This document shows, one piece after another, positions 39,201 through 50,071 of a stretch of DNA of 64,000 bases. The position numbers and the translations under genes are program-made. The stretch is taken from the NCBI GenBank assembly GCA_914767715.1, contig OU612070.1, positions 4,109,501 to 4,173,500 on the forward strand, given 5' to 3'. This DNA comes from Membranipora membranacea (lineage: Eukaryota > Bryozoa > Gymnolaemata > Cheilostomatida > Membraniporidae). The notes beneath the pieces are model-generated. The model made no database searches. It worked only from the letters and a program-made list of their open reading frames with translations, and was not told the origin of the DNA. How positions within the stretch are numbered: position 1 is the first letter of the stretch; each line of letters opens with the position of its first letter.

Positions 39201-42200
39201 GGATGGGCGGGGTTATTATAAGGGTTGGTGTGGTGAGGTAGCATCGGTTGTACCAAAGCCTGCTGTTTGACAGGAGACGGCACATTGGAATGTTTAGGGT
39301 TTGAGCTTGTAGCCTCAGATTCACCCCGTAGCACTTTCTGTATGCCTGGTGGGGCCGGGGCTCTTTGGTCCGCATCATCTGCTTTGTAGGCTCTGAGCAT
39401 GTCAAAAAACTGTGCATCTGTTGAGTTTGCGTATCCAGCTGAAAGTAAAAATAACCACAAAGTTCAGTTAGGTATCGCAGAAGATCGGGGGGGGGGGGGG
39501 GGGAGGATAGACATTGTTGTCGGAACACAATCTTATTGCGTGGGGAAGAATCGTTTGATCGGTGTAAATTTTTTTCTTTACATAATATGACTCAAATTTA
39601 ATTATGGTACGTTTTTTTTCTGGAGCAGGTTGAGTCACTTATATCAAGTTGTATTACTTGCATAGCTTTGTGGTAAAACGGGCGTACTCCGGATAATCAA
39701 GAATGATGTTCGGTGCTATTTAATGAGCAACAAAGTGGAATTTTATTTCCAAAAGCCATTATGTCACATAAAATTTGGTAATAGTAAAGTGACCTTTATG
39801 ATAGGAAAAGTGATTCATGTAACATATTCAAGGGAAATTGGCAAAAAACCATAATTCTCTTTTTGGTCAGGTTCTGCTCAAAATACCTAATATGTTGCAA
39901 AGAGCCATTATAAAATACATCAGCCCCCAATCATGGATCGTATCGGCGAGTCTGGCCGCCTGGCTCAACATAAAGATATCAGCAATAACTCTAGTGGAAG
40001 TGCTTAAACTTCGCCTGCATAGCTGGTAGTGGCATTCCTTAGTTACCACGATGGTGTATAATGATACCATAGACTGATATATAACTCCGTTTGTTCTGAG
40101 TAAATACCGCCGCTCCTCTGAACACACACACACCCCTGGAGATTCACTCAGGTAACCCCGGGGTAACAACCAGGTTACCAAGAACCAACATCCACAATAT
40201 TAAACTATTATTCCACAGAGTCACCATAATTCAGCGGCTGAAAGGATGACAAGCCAGTGATTTGTGACCAATTACCACCAAGGTGAAAAGGCTAAGGTAT
40301 TTGGGTATGGACTAAAATAAGATCTAAGAATAATTCACTCGATATAAAATATCTCGGAGACGAAAATATATATACAGGTATGTCTTAATTGTGCCGTTGA
40401 TTTCAGTCTAGCCAATGCCCTCAAGAGCAGCATTCTTAGCAAGTGTGGGGAATGTTATGCATTAGCATGTCATATTATTTGCCCGTTAGCTGTATCATTA
40501 ATCCAAAGGATTTGTTGGCAAAATAACAGCTTACATGACAATACAAAGTTGCTTGATTCGTGGATACTAACACAAACTTCAGGAAACCCCAACACAGTGT
40601 GTGTGTATTTTCTTATGGTAAATGGAGTTTAGGAATGATGAAGCTTTGATGTCCCTCTTGAAGCACAGAATGTATAAAACCCACCCATGTGAACTGACAA
40701 TATTATCATAATAGTGTACTAGGTGTCATAAATGACATGAGCAATTTGAAGAGGGCTTGTAAGTTAGGTGCATCTAAATATTCAAAAGATACTGTCTGCT
40801 TACAAGGATAAATCACTCTCTTCGGCCCAGTTCAGGATGGATGAAATGTGTCAGGAGCAGAAAAAGCAAAACAATCGTCTAACCAACAGTCCCTCACACA
40901 TGACAATTGGAAACCTTAATATAAGCAGTTATCATTGTCTCTATAACTCTAAGTCAAACTTACCTGCTTGTTTAGCTTCGACTAGATCAGCACTGCCGAA
41001 TTCTCGATGCAGAGGGTGGTTAGCGGCTGCGTGATAGTGCTGAACATTATTATGTCCGACGTTCTCTATATTTAGATCACTGTTACTCCTGAACAGTGGC
41101 CCTGATGCTGGGCCTGGAGGATGCTGATGTAGCCGCTGATTATGAGCTGGGACAGCGTGATAAGAGTCAGCAGATCCTCGTGATGAGGTCGTACTGTACT
41201 CATAATCTCTGGGGTGTAGACCACCACTACCATAACCTGAGCTTGGGTATCCACCTGTAAATATCAGATGTTGTAGTGTAAGATAAAATAAATACTACCA
41301 TTTGTAGTAGTCCTGGTGCTCAGACCTAATATTAATTAGATGTGGCTGGTGGCACTCACCACACCAGTCATACCAGAGCCAACCTGACATACCAGGTGAC
41401 TCCAGGGAACCACCAGGCCATCTAAATTTTGAGTCTGAGCACCACTCATAGAAAAAGATTACAGCTCAGAACAAACCTTTGTTGCTATGCAGGCGCGTGC
41501 AAGGAAAACGGGTTGCATGTTTTTGATGTGTGTTCTACTATTTTGTCAAAATTCAGGAAACCACACGCAACAATATCACAGGTTCATATTGACCAGAATT
41601 TAACCTCCCACTCGTATCACCAGGCCATTCAATTTGATCTATTCACATACACCCCGCAGACAGGCAAAACTTTACTGATCTGCTGAGATAAGCGGAAACT
41701 CTTGAGAGGCAACCATGACTTGGCGGACATGGACAGACTATAATTAGGCGGGTAAGAGATGTCCGAGCATGTCAGTAACTGTTCACTTCGATCGACATGC
41801 GATCGACATGTGAGGCAAGGCGTGTTTAACAACAATTAAAATTTGGAGATCATAAGTGTGTAGGCACAAGGTATGTCAAGAGACGAGTTAATTATCTCAG
41901 CATGAGAATGTAGGTAAATGGAATAGAGTAAAATGATATAGAGTTTAAAATCCATATTCTTGTACCACAAATCAAGGGTCAAACCAAGGAGTCATTGGTC
42001 AAGCCACGTCCAATACCATTGGTTGGTCAGGGAGGGCCTGTGCTTTGGTTAGGTAAAAGGTTCAAATTATGTCACTGACCAAAGAACAGTTTTCGGCTCT
42101 TGAATTGGCTTTGGATCCTTTCCAAGCATCTGAACACTAGAAACAAAGTTAAGGTGTTATTCTATTAGTCATATAGTACCTGAGGATGCTGTACCGTGCA

Positions 42201-45200
42201 TACTGAGCGGTCTAGGTGCCTCCGCCTGTCCCCTGTTTCTCGGTACCATATGCTGCTGGGGATTAGGGGCGACGACTCCAGTAGGTGGAGCGCCTGGCAG
42301 CCCTACACTCGCTGTCGGAGTGCCTATGCTGCCGTACATATTGTTCTGTGAGGAAGGCCTGTGCATACCGCTGCTGCCTGCGGAGGCCGCTTTGTTCTGT
42401 TGGTGATTACGCAGCTCTAAGAAACCATCTCTGAGCTGGTCCTTAAACTTCTGTTCTTCCATCATTCTCTGGCGGCTGGAACTAAAAATATGAGAGGTGA
42501 AATTTTGAGATTAGTGATGAATCATGATGAAAAACAAATTGATGATTGTCCAGAAGATAATCCCGTTGATCTATTGAGGGTGGCAGGATGATTGTAATAG
42601 TCTAGGGCTAGGAAATAGGTTCATGTTGCACACTACCATGTCCTAAACACAAGTACTGATACCAATACTACAACTTTTTTTGAGTTTAAGTATGTACTGC
42701 AAGTGTCACTATACTAAAACAACTGTCCTAGGACTATTAGTCCTGTACACACTACGATGTTTGAAAAAAGCCCAAATTGACATCATAAGCATATCCAGCA
42801 TTTTCATATTTTCAGGCCATTATTCTCACCGCATACAACAACAAAGTAACTCAGTTCCTCAAAACATCCAATTCAACGGGGCACTCTGGTCTCAATGTAC
42901 TTTTTTTCCCTCAAAATGATAAAAAAGACATCAATCACCCACAAGAGTCACAGCCTTCATAGGGAAAGTCCTGCCTGTGGTCTGTGCATAAAAGCAACAT
43001 GATTCAATCTCATTTGCATAAACATTATGGGTGTAGAGAAACTGATCCAGATTACCAAATACCAACAAATTACTAGCAACTCATAGGTGATTTGTCAAAG
43101 CTAAGTACATTTTCATTGTTTTCCATTGAGAAATGATATGTAATTAATTAAGTTGTCAGGACTGTCTCAACTTCTCAAGGAACAGTTGTAATAGTATGAC
43201 AAAATCATCTCAGTCTTCAGGCCGCAAGGCTGCTCTTCGTCACAAAGTTTATCACAAAGAAGTCGTCTCATCATGTAAATTACCTCTCGATGCAAAGGAT
43301 GTCAAGAAACACAATTTGTAATTCCTCCATAATGTCCTCAAACTGGTGGATGGATTAGACGACCATAAGGAAGTCACGTTACGGTGGTTATGTTTATCAC
43401 AGATGACGTAAACTCCACAACAAGAACTCTTTCCAATAACTCATTTCTAGTACCATAATGAGTCCCAAGAACTGTACTATTGGTGGGGTTAGTGCTGTTA
43501 CACTATGAAACACCCTTCCTCCATATCCTGGGTGGGTATCTGACAGGAGATTACCACTAATCTCCCTCCCACAACAAAACAGCTAACCAAGTCTCATTAA
43601 CTGATAAGCCTTGTTTGAAAGTCATAACCATTACAAACTTACCCATAATAAGCGCCATCACTGAGATCACTTCCGCCGCTATCTCTGTAATGTTGAGTGT
43701 CGGTCGGTCCTCCGGACATAGCTACTGCGGGCCGATCATAGTGCTCCTCATAGTTAGCCACGTGTTTACTCGGTCTACGCGCCATGTCAGCAGCCTTCAT
43801 TCCTGTCTGATGCTCCCAACCACTGTGCTGGGTAGGCTCTCTAGAAGATACACATGAAAACTCAACCCCCATGATGACTACTACTTCACTTCCGCTCCAA
43901 AACTAAACAGCTTGTACCTTCCACATCCAGGTGATGACTCTCGCTTTCAATCAAAACAACTGTCACCGTAGGACCGATTGATTGTGGAAGTATGACCAAG
44001 TTGAAAATTGTTGATGAACTGAGAGTTTCCAGAGGATGTTATTGGTATATAGTTATGTGAAGTCAGGTTGGACAGGTTGGTAGCTATCGTGTTTGTTTGG
44101 GCAAGTCTGGACAAACAAGGATATCTTTTGTGAAGGGATTAAAAGATTTATCAAAGCTTTTTTGATAAAAAGTTGGATCAATCCCCTGGCCAATGGGTTA
44201 ATGAGTGACAATAATTAGGTCAGAGCTTTCTCTACTCAAAATATATACATAATTGGAGGGCTATCCTGTCAGCGCTAATACAAAATATCAAATCTGACTC
44301 CAAATGAGTGTGTTTTTCCTGTTGTTTAATCCTCCCCTTGACAATAATACCCTATCAATATTATGCAAATCATCACCTCATTTAGATAAGACTATTTAGG
44401 TAAGGATATTTTGACATATATCAAAAGAAAAAATTTCAGTACTAAGCAATAGTAAAAAATGCATGTAACTTCAAACGAGCCAGAGGCTTATCCCTTTAGG
44501 CACTAATTAACAGTCAGGTCTGACATAACTAATGCAACTCAGACTATCCTTTTATTTTGTTTTATTTATTTTGTTTAATTTATGTGCCATACTTTCGATA
44601 CTATTAGCCTATTACAGGTAGATATTAGAAATTAGGCAATAAAAAAAAACGAAAAAAAAAACAGTGTGCAGCGATTGATAATCCTTAAATTTGAACTCCC
44701 ACCATTGGTTTGACCCAATCCCTAGACATTTACTATACAAACTAGAACAGATTCTCAACAATAGGTGGCTAGACACTTGCAAGAAGATCACGCTCAAAAT
44801 TATTTACATCAAAGTTGAACGCTCATAAACATAATGGGGGTTTATCAATCAAATTTAGGCAATTTATCCGTTATTATACATATGCAGTGAAATCTTAATT
44901 TACTACATAGCATGCTGGGTGTCATCATTATGACAATGGTCAATCAGTGCTCTTTGGCGTTTGAAGTGATGGTCCTGGAGATGAGATGATGTGATAGGCC
45001 TGTGGCAGCCTCTCCTCTTCACTAACACCTCCACATTTAAACAGCTTATTTGACAGGAGTGTTGAAATTATGCGGGTCTGAGCCGCATCAGACACGACTG
45101 AGACCTGCATAATTCTCTGGGATTGGATTCGAGTGTGGATATCATTGAGGCAGGAGGGTGCGCCAAGTCAAGGGATGGGTTTATTGTAGGAGAGTGGGAC

Positions 45201-46424
45201 TGAAAACTAACCTAATGATGAGTATTGTAACCTTGATTTTTCTTAACACAGTACAAAAGAACCAGCTTCAGCCTTCAGGCACTCAGTTTGAAATCGAGAA
45301 GAAACATCTGGCAAGAAGGTTTGACTTTCTATGGTCTTAAGGCCGGGCGTCCGCATCGCATCACTGCCAAACTAATCATAAACAAGATTTAAAAAAGAAA
45401 CAGTTGCTTGCCTTGAGACAGAGGGTTGAATCGAAAACACAGGAAGTTTTCCGTACATTAATAACTCTTTCAGATTAGACAAGTATTTTGAAGCCAAAAA
45501 TTCACTCAGGAGAATACAGTGGCAATTTACGAGTCTTTGTGAAGAAACAACAGCGTTTAGAAATTTGTTGAAATATTTCAGTGCATAGTAACTAGCTCCA
45601 AGGATTATGAAACATTTCAAGTGCTACTTTGACACTCAAATGATCAATGAGTGGGTCTTGCTTTGAATTCCGTACATAACTCAGCTATTGTTTCAGCTTT
45701 GATCATCAATATGTAGTGAGTTGATGCACTTCAATACCATGACTTTCCATTGATGACCAGGTCCAAGCATGTGAAAAAATACTGTGTAGACCATGTAAAC
45801 AGCTTTGATAACAAGGCACCAGAGACATTTAGATTGTTGACAACTTGGCTTAGCTGTGCCAGGACGAAAGTCTCAGGCAAACTTTTTTTCAAAAGGACTT
45901 TAAATTCTTAACTTATCCAGATTCTTAAGCCAGATAACAAACAAATTTGGGCATCACAGAGGCTTACGTAGTTTGTTTGGTGACACATGAATCCAAGGAA
46001 AAGATTAGCGACACCAAAAATATCTCTCCCTATCAAAAATATCTAGGCCTACCTATCACAGAAAATTAAATTACCTACTTATTGTCATGTTCTGGTTTTG
46101 ATTTTCCATACAACCAACATTAACCCAGTAAAATTAGGGCCCTTAACACCCTATCTTATAAAGCACCACCATGTACCATCTACGTAATATACCTGGGAGA
46201 ATAAACTGCAGAAGAACTTGAACAGCTGTACTTGACAGCAGTCACACCCTCCATTACCACTTTGTTTCCAGACACAGTTAGACACTAACCTCCCCCCTCT
46301 ACAGTTAAAGAAAGAGCCGCCCCTTTTGTTGACCTACCTGTGAGCCGGCCCTTTTGTTGACAACCTTGACCTACCTGTGGTTTGGGTGCTCATAGTAGTG
46401 CCTCCCACTATCTGCTTTGGACAT
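21230..46424 (-). CDS. SIPA1L: Signal-induced proliferation-associated 1-like protein (SIPA1L/SPAR family RapGAP with PDZ domain), complete gene
   Basis: The gene has 32 coding exons on the minus strand. The summed coding length is 5052 nt (1683 aa plus stop), near the 1804 aa of human SIPA1L1. Every exon border has GT/AG and every phase matches its neighbour, which strongly supports the model. Domain order: a disordered N-terminus with conserved SIPA1L boxes, the region leading into the Rap-GAP, the Rap-GAP with the asparagine thumb (HIGND, Asn about 874), a PDZ domain (about 1127-1202), a long Ser-rich linker, a DLDWNRLV box (about 1582-1589) and a C-terminal coiled coil (about 1625-1683). 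SIPA1L proteins stimulate GTP hydrolysis on Rap1/Rap2 and act at synapses and cell junctions, where they influence actin and spine shape. Vertebrates have three paralogs; a single invertebrate ortholog is likely, so no paralog number is given. Exon coordinates are in the part entries. Confidence 0.93.
22826..22865. repeat. Short tandem repeat, 16-bp unit, 2.5 copies
   Basis: The unit ggtaagttaaggctgg occurs twice in full, then partly. It lies in the SIPA1L intron between exons 30 and 31. Confidence 0.8.
24652..24669 (-). other. SIPA1L: SIPA1L 18-nt microexon
   Basis: The exon is ccgtatgaaacgctacag, between a ttttcag-type acceptor (cactttcag) and gtagtc donor. It enters and leaves in phase 2, adds six residues (about GRMKRY) and keeps the frame whether included or skipped. 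The 24-nt exon 26326-26349 behaves the same way. Confidence 0.65.
26326..26349 (-). other. SIPA1L: SIPA1L 24-nt microexon
   Basis: It has acceptor cttgcttgcag and donor gtaggat on the minus strand. It adds eight residues (PIQRHKS plus split codons), with phase 2 on both sides. Skipping it would keep the reading frame. Confidence 0.65.
30698..32695 (-). other. SIPA1L: SIPA1L exons 16-19: post-GAP region and PDZ domain
   Basis: Exons are 32598-32695, 32189-32357, 31672-31781 and 30698-30951. Exon 16 has a short basic stretch (KKKEKK). Exons 17-18 correspond to the conserved segment that follows the GAP in SIPA1L proteins ([19 protein letters not shown]). Exon 19 carries essentially the whole PDZ domain. 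Its carboxylate-binding loop reads GQLGFHV, and [21 protein letters not shown] and [11 protein letters not shown] follow almost as in human SIPA1L1. PDZ domains bind C-terminal peptides of membrane or scaffold proteins. Confidence 0.93.
33428..33446 (+). repeat. Homopolymer run of about 19 G
   Basis: An uninterrupted poly-G tract in the SIPA1L intron between exons 14 and 15; it would be poly-C in the transcript. Run length in long homopolymers is error-prone in sequencing. Confidence 0.85.
33951..34034. repeat. Purine-rich degenerate tandem repeat
   Basis: Repeats of attgagggaaggga(g) in three to four imperfect copies, with strong purine bias on the plus strand. It lies in the intron between SIPA1L exons 13 and 14, about 100 bp from exon 13. 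Confidence 0.75.
39487..39503 (+). repeat. Homopolymer run of about 17 G
   Basis: A poly-G tract in the SIPA1L intron between exons 4 and 5, about 50 bp upstream (in transcript sense) of exon 5. Confidence 0.85.
41314..41444. repeat. Imperfect inverted repeat (foldback), about 130 bp
   Basis: The outer arms tggtgctcagac (41314-41325) and gtctgagcacca (41433-41444) are perfectly complementary. Inside, ttagatg..ctggtgg pairs with ccaccagg..catctaa, and the centre carries further accagtcatacca/tacctggt-like words. It lies in the intron between SIPA1L exons 3 and 4. It could be a foldback MITE; no clear target duplication was seen. Confidence 0.6.
46193..46254 (-). CDS. SIPA1L: Candidate alternative first coding exon of SIPA1L
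   Basis: On the minus strand an ATG at 46254 opens a frame ([20 protein letters not shown]) that reaches a good donor, cccag|gtatat, in phase 2. This is exactly the phase needed by SIPA1L exon 2 (43643-43840), so it would give a different N-terminus on an otherwise identical protein. The exon at 46375-46424 has the same phase, so the two are mutually exclusive alternatives. A third possible start is ATG 43872, reading straight into exon 2. This is inference from sequence only. Confidence 0.45.
46321..46380. repeat. Short direct duplication spanning the SIPA1L exon 1 donor
   Basis: The words cccttttgttgac and gacctacctgtg each occur twice (about 46321-46342 and 46350-46380). On the minus strand both copies of the second read cacag|gtaggtc, so the splice donor itself is duplicated 37 bp apart. 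Confidence 0.65.
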
Positions 46425-46818
46425 CGTCTTTCCTTAACCGGCAGCAGCAGCAGTCTCTCAACTCATACTCTGCCATAAAATCCGACAAGTCTTGTCTCCT
46501 TAGCTCCCCCGAATAGCTTATAAGTAAGTCTCCCTGCAGTCTTTTGTATAATGCAAAACCTTCGCAAGACAAGAGGATGGTCAGTTAATTGGTCACAGCG
46601 TTGGATATCGTGTTGTAACAGCATCAAACCTCACAATTACACAAGTCTAATGCTGCTCTTGAGTCATCTCACATCATAGATATAACCTTAGGGCAGAGAT
46701 AAGTCATCAGCCCAGAAGTGGCTTTATGTGAACAATAACATGTCTTGTATAAACAATGATGAAAATGAGAATCCAGGGAGGACTGATTGGCCAGTGCATG
46801 AAAAAGGGCTTATTTTTA

Positions 46819-46901
46819 CTGCTGGCTGTAGGGAGGGTGGGACTGCTGGCTGTAGGGAGGGTGGGACTGCTGGCTGTAGGGAGGGCGGGACTGCTGGCTG
46901 A
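46819..46901. repeat. Minisatellite, 24-bp unit, 3.5 copies
   Basis: The unit ctgctggctgtagggagggtggga is repeated at 46819, 46843 and 46867, with a partial copy from 46891. Copies are nearly identical; one carries gcg for gtg. Confidence 0.9.
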
Positions 46902-47462
46902 AGCCAGAATTTAAAATAGTAAATTCATGCATGTTATGGAAATTAGGAACAGAGGAACTTCAGCAAGGATTTCCTTGCATTTTTTTATTTATATTTGGGA
47001 CTGTTTGAGCCCACATAATTTGTTTATAAATGCTCAAACCAATTTTGCGTGTAGTCTTCTCACATGCGTCTCAGGCCTACATGCTTTAGATATTACAAGT
47101 GTAAACCCTGTCACACCAATTTAGATTTCCAGGACTGGAGGGTCTCTATGATATCCAAATCAACTCACCTGAGATTCCCAATAATAGTCACAATCTCACG
47201 TCTCTTATGGAATCAGAACTGTGAGCAGCTCTACTGCAAGGCGTAAAGCAATGTGGCAGTCTCGGAGCTTCTAATGCAATCAAACTCTTCTTGTCTAAAT
47301 CTTAAAAAACAAAAAAGGGTAATGAAATGCAGGCTTGAGTTTACTTCAGTTAGTTTTGTTATATGATATCTAGGGCAAGAGCTTCCATACTGCCCTGAAT
47401 ATACATTTATCTCACATTAATGCTACGTATCCCAGTAATCCCTGACCCTATAGCGATCCCCA

Positions 47463-47498
47463 GATCAACCAAGGAGTCCTCTAACTCCTTGGATTAAC
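47463..47498. mobile_element. Tiny palindromic insertion, copy 1 (22 bp) with near-perfect 7-bp flanking duplication
   Basis: The core caaggagt-cctcta-actccttg lies at 47470-47491. The flanks are gatcaac (47463-47469) and gattaac (47492-47498), 6 of 7 identical. Copies 2 and 3 are at 50041 and 60161. Confidence 0.6.
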
Positions 47499-50033
47499 CA
47501 AGTAACATTGCCCTCATTGAAACCTTAGTAAAATCGCCAGAAGTTACAACAGTCACCTTGAGCAAACAATATAATAATACTCTAATACCCTAGATGTGTT
47601 CGATAATCACAACAACATATGAGTCACACCCGCTGGGTCTGACTATGTAATGCTGGTACCCGCTGGCATCACAATACAACAATACACTGTAGCCCATAAC
47701 AAAGCCCCATAGGCCTATTATGTTATAGGGCTTAGAAGGGACACTGAGCTGTGTTAATAACACCATCGCTGTGCACTGTCAAGTACGACTTTCAGTCAAT
47801 AGGAAAACATAAGAATTAACAACTTCAGAAATGTCACTCCTGAATGTAGAATGCTGATAACAGAAAATCAATTACATAAAGGGCTGGGGTTGTGTTTTGT
47901 TCCTCAGAGTTCAGACTGATAATAGCGATCAAAAGGTGACAAAGATATAAAGTAGAAGTGGTGAAGTATAAGAATAGCTTATTGTGGCACTATGTTACAG
48001 GGTACTCTTGGCATTAGGGAATACACTCATTACCTGCTAAGAACGGCCTACAACGACCATGAACTTCCCTTCCCACACAACGTTATTTAACTCGAGACAA
48101 TCCAAACTTTACCATAAACCAACGCAAGCAATACTGATGGTAGTTGTTCTTTCAGTGGCACTAATTTCTCACACCTGGCCTAGTAGCTCATAAATTTGGT
48201 CATTTATCCAGTAGTTATCCAAGTGGTTCGGATCGTGGTTTGTCCTGATTTGGGAAACATTGCATGCCCCCAATGCTCCTGCTGCTTTCCAACCATCAAT
48301 ATACAGTAGGGAAGGCACTCTAAAACACTACCAATGTTATTCCATAAGCATTATTTTCTCATCAAACTAGCGAACAAACAACAGCTACCATGAATCTCAG
48401 CTGTGAATGGAGCTCTAATAATAACAACTTTCCCATTTTTCACAACATCATTCTGAGATATTGAAGACATACATCAACAGAGGATATGACTCAGGAGAAA
48501 TACTATGTGTTCCACCATCTAGGCAGGATGCCTGCTCGGCGCATTGTGACAAATCGGAAGATTTTGGCAACAATAGCCATTCTAATTTCGTTGTGTTGCC
48601 AAGTGATACATCAAGCAAAAGCATTTTTAGCGTTCAATTACCAATCCAAAATAGGTCGTTATCATTCAACAATACCTTTTTATCAACCATAGATTAAATT
48701 CTCATATTTCCCATTGAATAATTTGAAAGGGAACGCACCAATTCATCGTTTTTTAACAACTTTAAAACTATGTTCACTAAAATTGATCGTTGTGGCATAG
48801 AAATGTCACGGCACTCATCCTTATCTAATAATGGTCTTTTTTTTTTATCACATTTAACCATCAAATATCAGGTAATAAGGATGGACATCCTCATATAAAA
48901 TACCTGAAACTAATGACTTGAATATAATTTTCTGGAGAGAATAAATTGCTTAGAATCAGTCAATAAATTCATGTGGCTACACCATGTAATGCTGTACAAC
49001 TAGTGCATGCCATGCTGCAATGTATGATCAGGGAGAATGCTATGATATGATTCGAACTGACACAAATCAGCAAGCTATTAATTAAAAATAACAAAAAACT
49101 GTGTTTGTTATTTGCTCACATTTTACCTAGGATATGCATTATGCAGGTAGACTGCTCAGTTCATGAGCTTTCTCAAATGAATACTCAGGTTTAATTCCTC
49201 AGAGGCTTAGCATCAACTTTATGAATGAACCACATAAACTTTTGACACAATAGAATCAATTATTTATACTAAGGCATGCCCAGTGAACATCAGATTGTTC
49301 AAGAGTTTAATTAAATAGCTGCCACAAAATAACTGAATCATTGACAAATCATCAATTATTCCACATCACTTCCTACCCTTTACCTGGTGATGCTCTTTAT
49401 TTGGTTAAACTAAGCCTCCTGGCCTAATTTTCTCTCGTTACAATATCTATAGATTATCATTCACCCCACAACTGAAACGCCAATCACTTGCATTGGTGAG
49501 AATCTGTTCCTGCTTCTTGAGCTCGGTATACAGCATACATGGCAGTGCACATAACATACCACACAGAACTACTAAATTATACAACCATGCACATATGACA
49601 CACTGACAATGCTGTGTAGGTCATACAGCCGCCGACACCACATTAAAACATTTTACATCTTCTCGTAATTATAGGCCTAGGTCACGATGTCCAGACAGCA
49701 ACATACATTGTGTAATAAGTTCAAGCTGTAGCGCTACGACTCATCATCCAGGGATACGCTGTATCATTTAAAGAAAACTTCTCATTTGTTGCACAATTTA
49801 AGTTAATTTTGTAAATAGGAGCACCCACCCTGTCTTTACAAGCTTTGTTTGTGAGGGGGAGGGGTATGGGAAGGTAAAATCAAGCTAAGGAGCCCCCTGC
49901 ATTGATGATGAGCTAATAACAAGGTTGGCTCATCAGTCAACCAAATCTTGGAGTGGAGAAGATGAACATCCAAGTCCCAGAACCATAAACTGTGAGTAAA
50001 GTTGACATCCGAGATCACAAACCCTATCATATA

Positions 50034-50071
50034 ATCTAACCAAGGAGTACTCTTTTACTCCTTGATCTAAC
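50034..50071. mobile_element. Tiny palindromic insertion, copy 2 (24 bp) with exact 7-bp flanking duplication
   Basis: The core at 50041-50064 has arms caaggagta and tactccttg around a 6-nt loop. Both sides carry atctaac (50034-50040 and 50065-50071). The core terminates exactly where the duplication starts. Confidence 0.65.

Larger units (their letters stand above)
37106..46424 (-). other. SIPA1L: SIPA1L exons 1-8: disordered N-terminal region
   Basis: Exons are 46375-46424 (ATG at 46424), 43643-43840, 42180-42481, 40964-41254, 39056-39438, 38509-38740, 37891-37989 and 37106-37300. Boxes shared with vertebrate SIPA1L1 are RSNSDL (about 239-244), HREFGSADL followed by [25 protein letters not shown] with LLRKL, and [14 protein letters not shown] leading to NTRTGASAA. 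The stretches between are rich in Ser, Gly, Pro, Gln and His and differ from vertebrates, as expected for disordered sequence. Exon 7 uses a modest acceptor (ttacctgaag) chosen because it alone keeps the frame into [11 protein letters not shown]. The introns at 43841-46374 and 39439-40963 are the longest here. Confidence 0.85.

Noticed and set aside
40138-40180. ggtaaccccggggtaac looked palindromic
   Set aside because: The arms are not true reverse complements beyond the central cccgggg word.
48461-48697. Two overlapping plus-strand frames of 68-78 residues
   Set aside because: They occupy the same bases in different frames, with no family similarity; neither is more convincing than the other.
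49035-49075. gattcgaac word resembling a tRNA B box
   Set aside because: No matching A box, acceptor stem or cloverleaf could be drawn around it.
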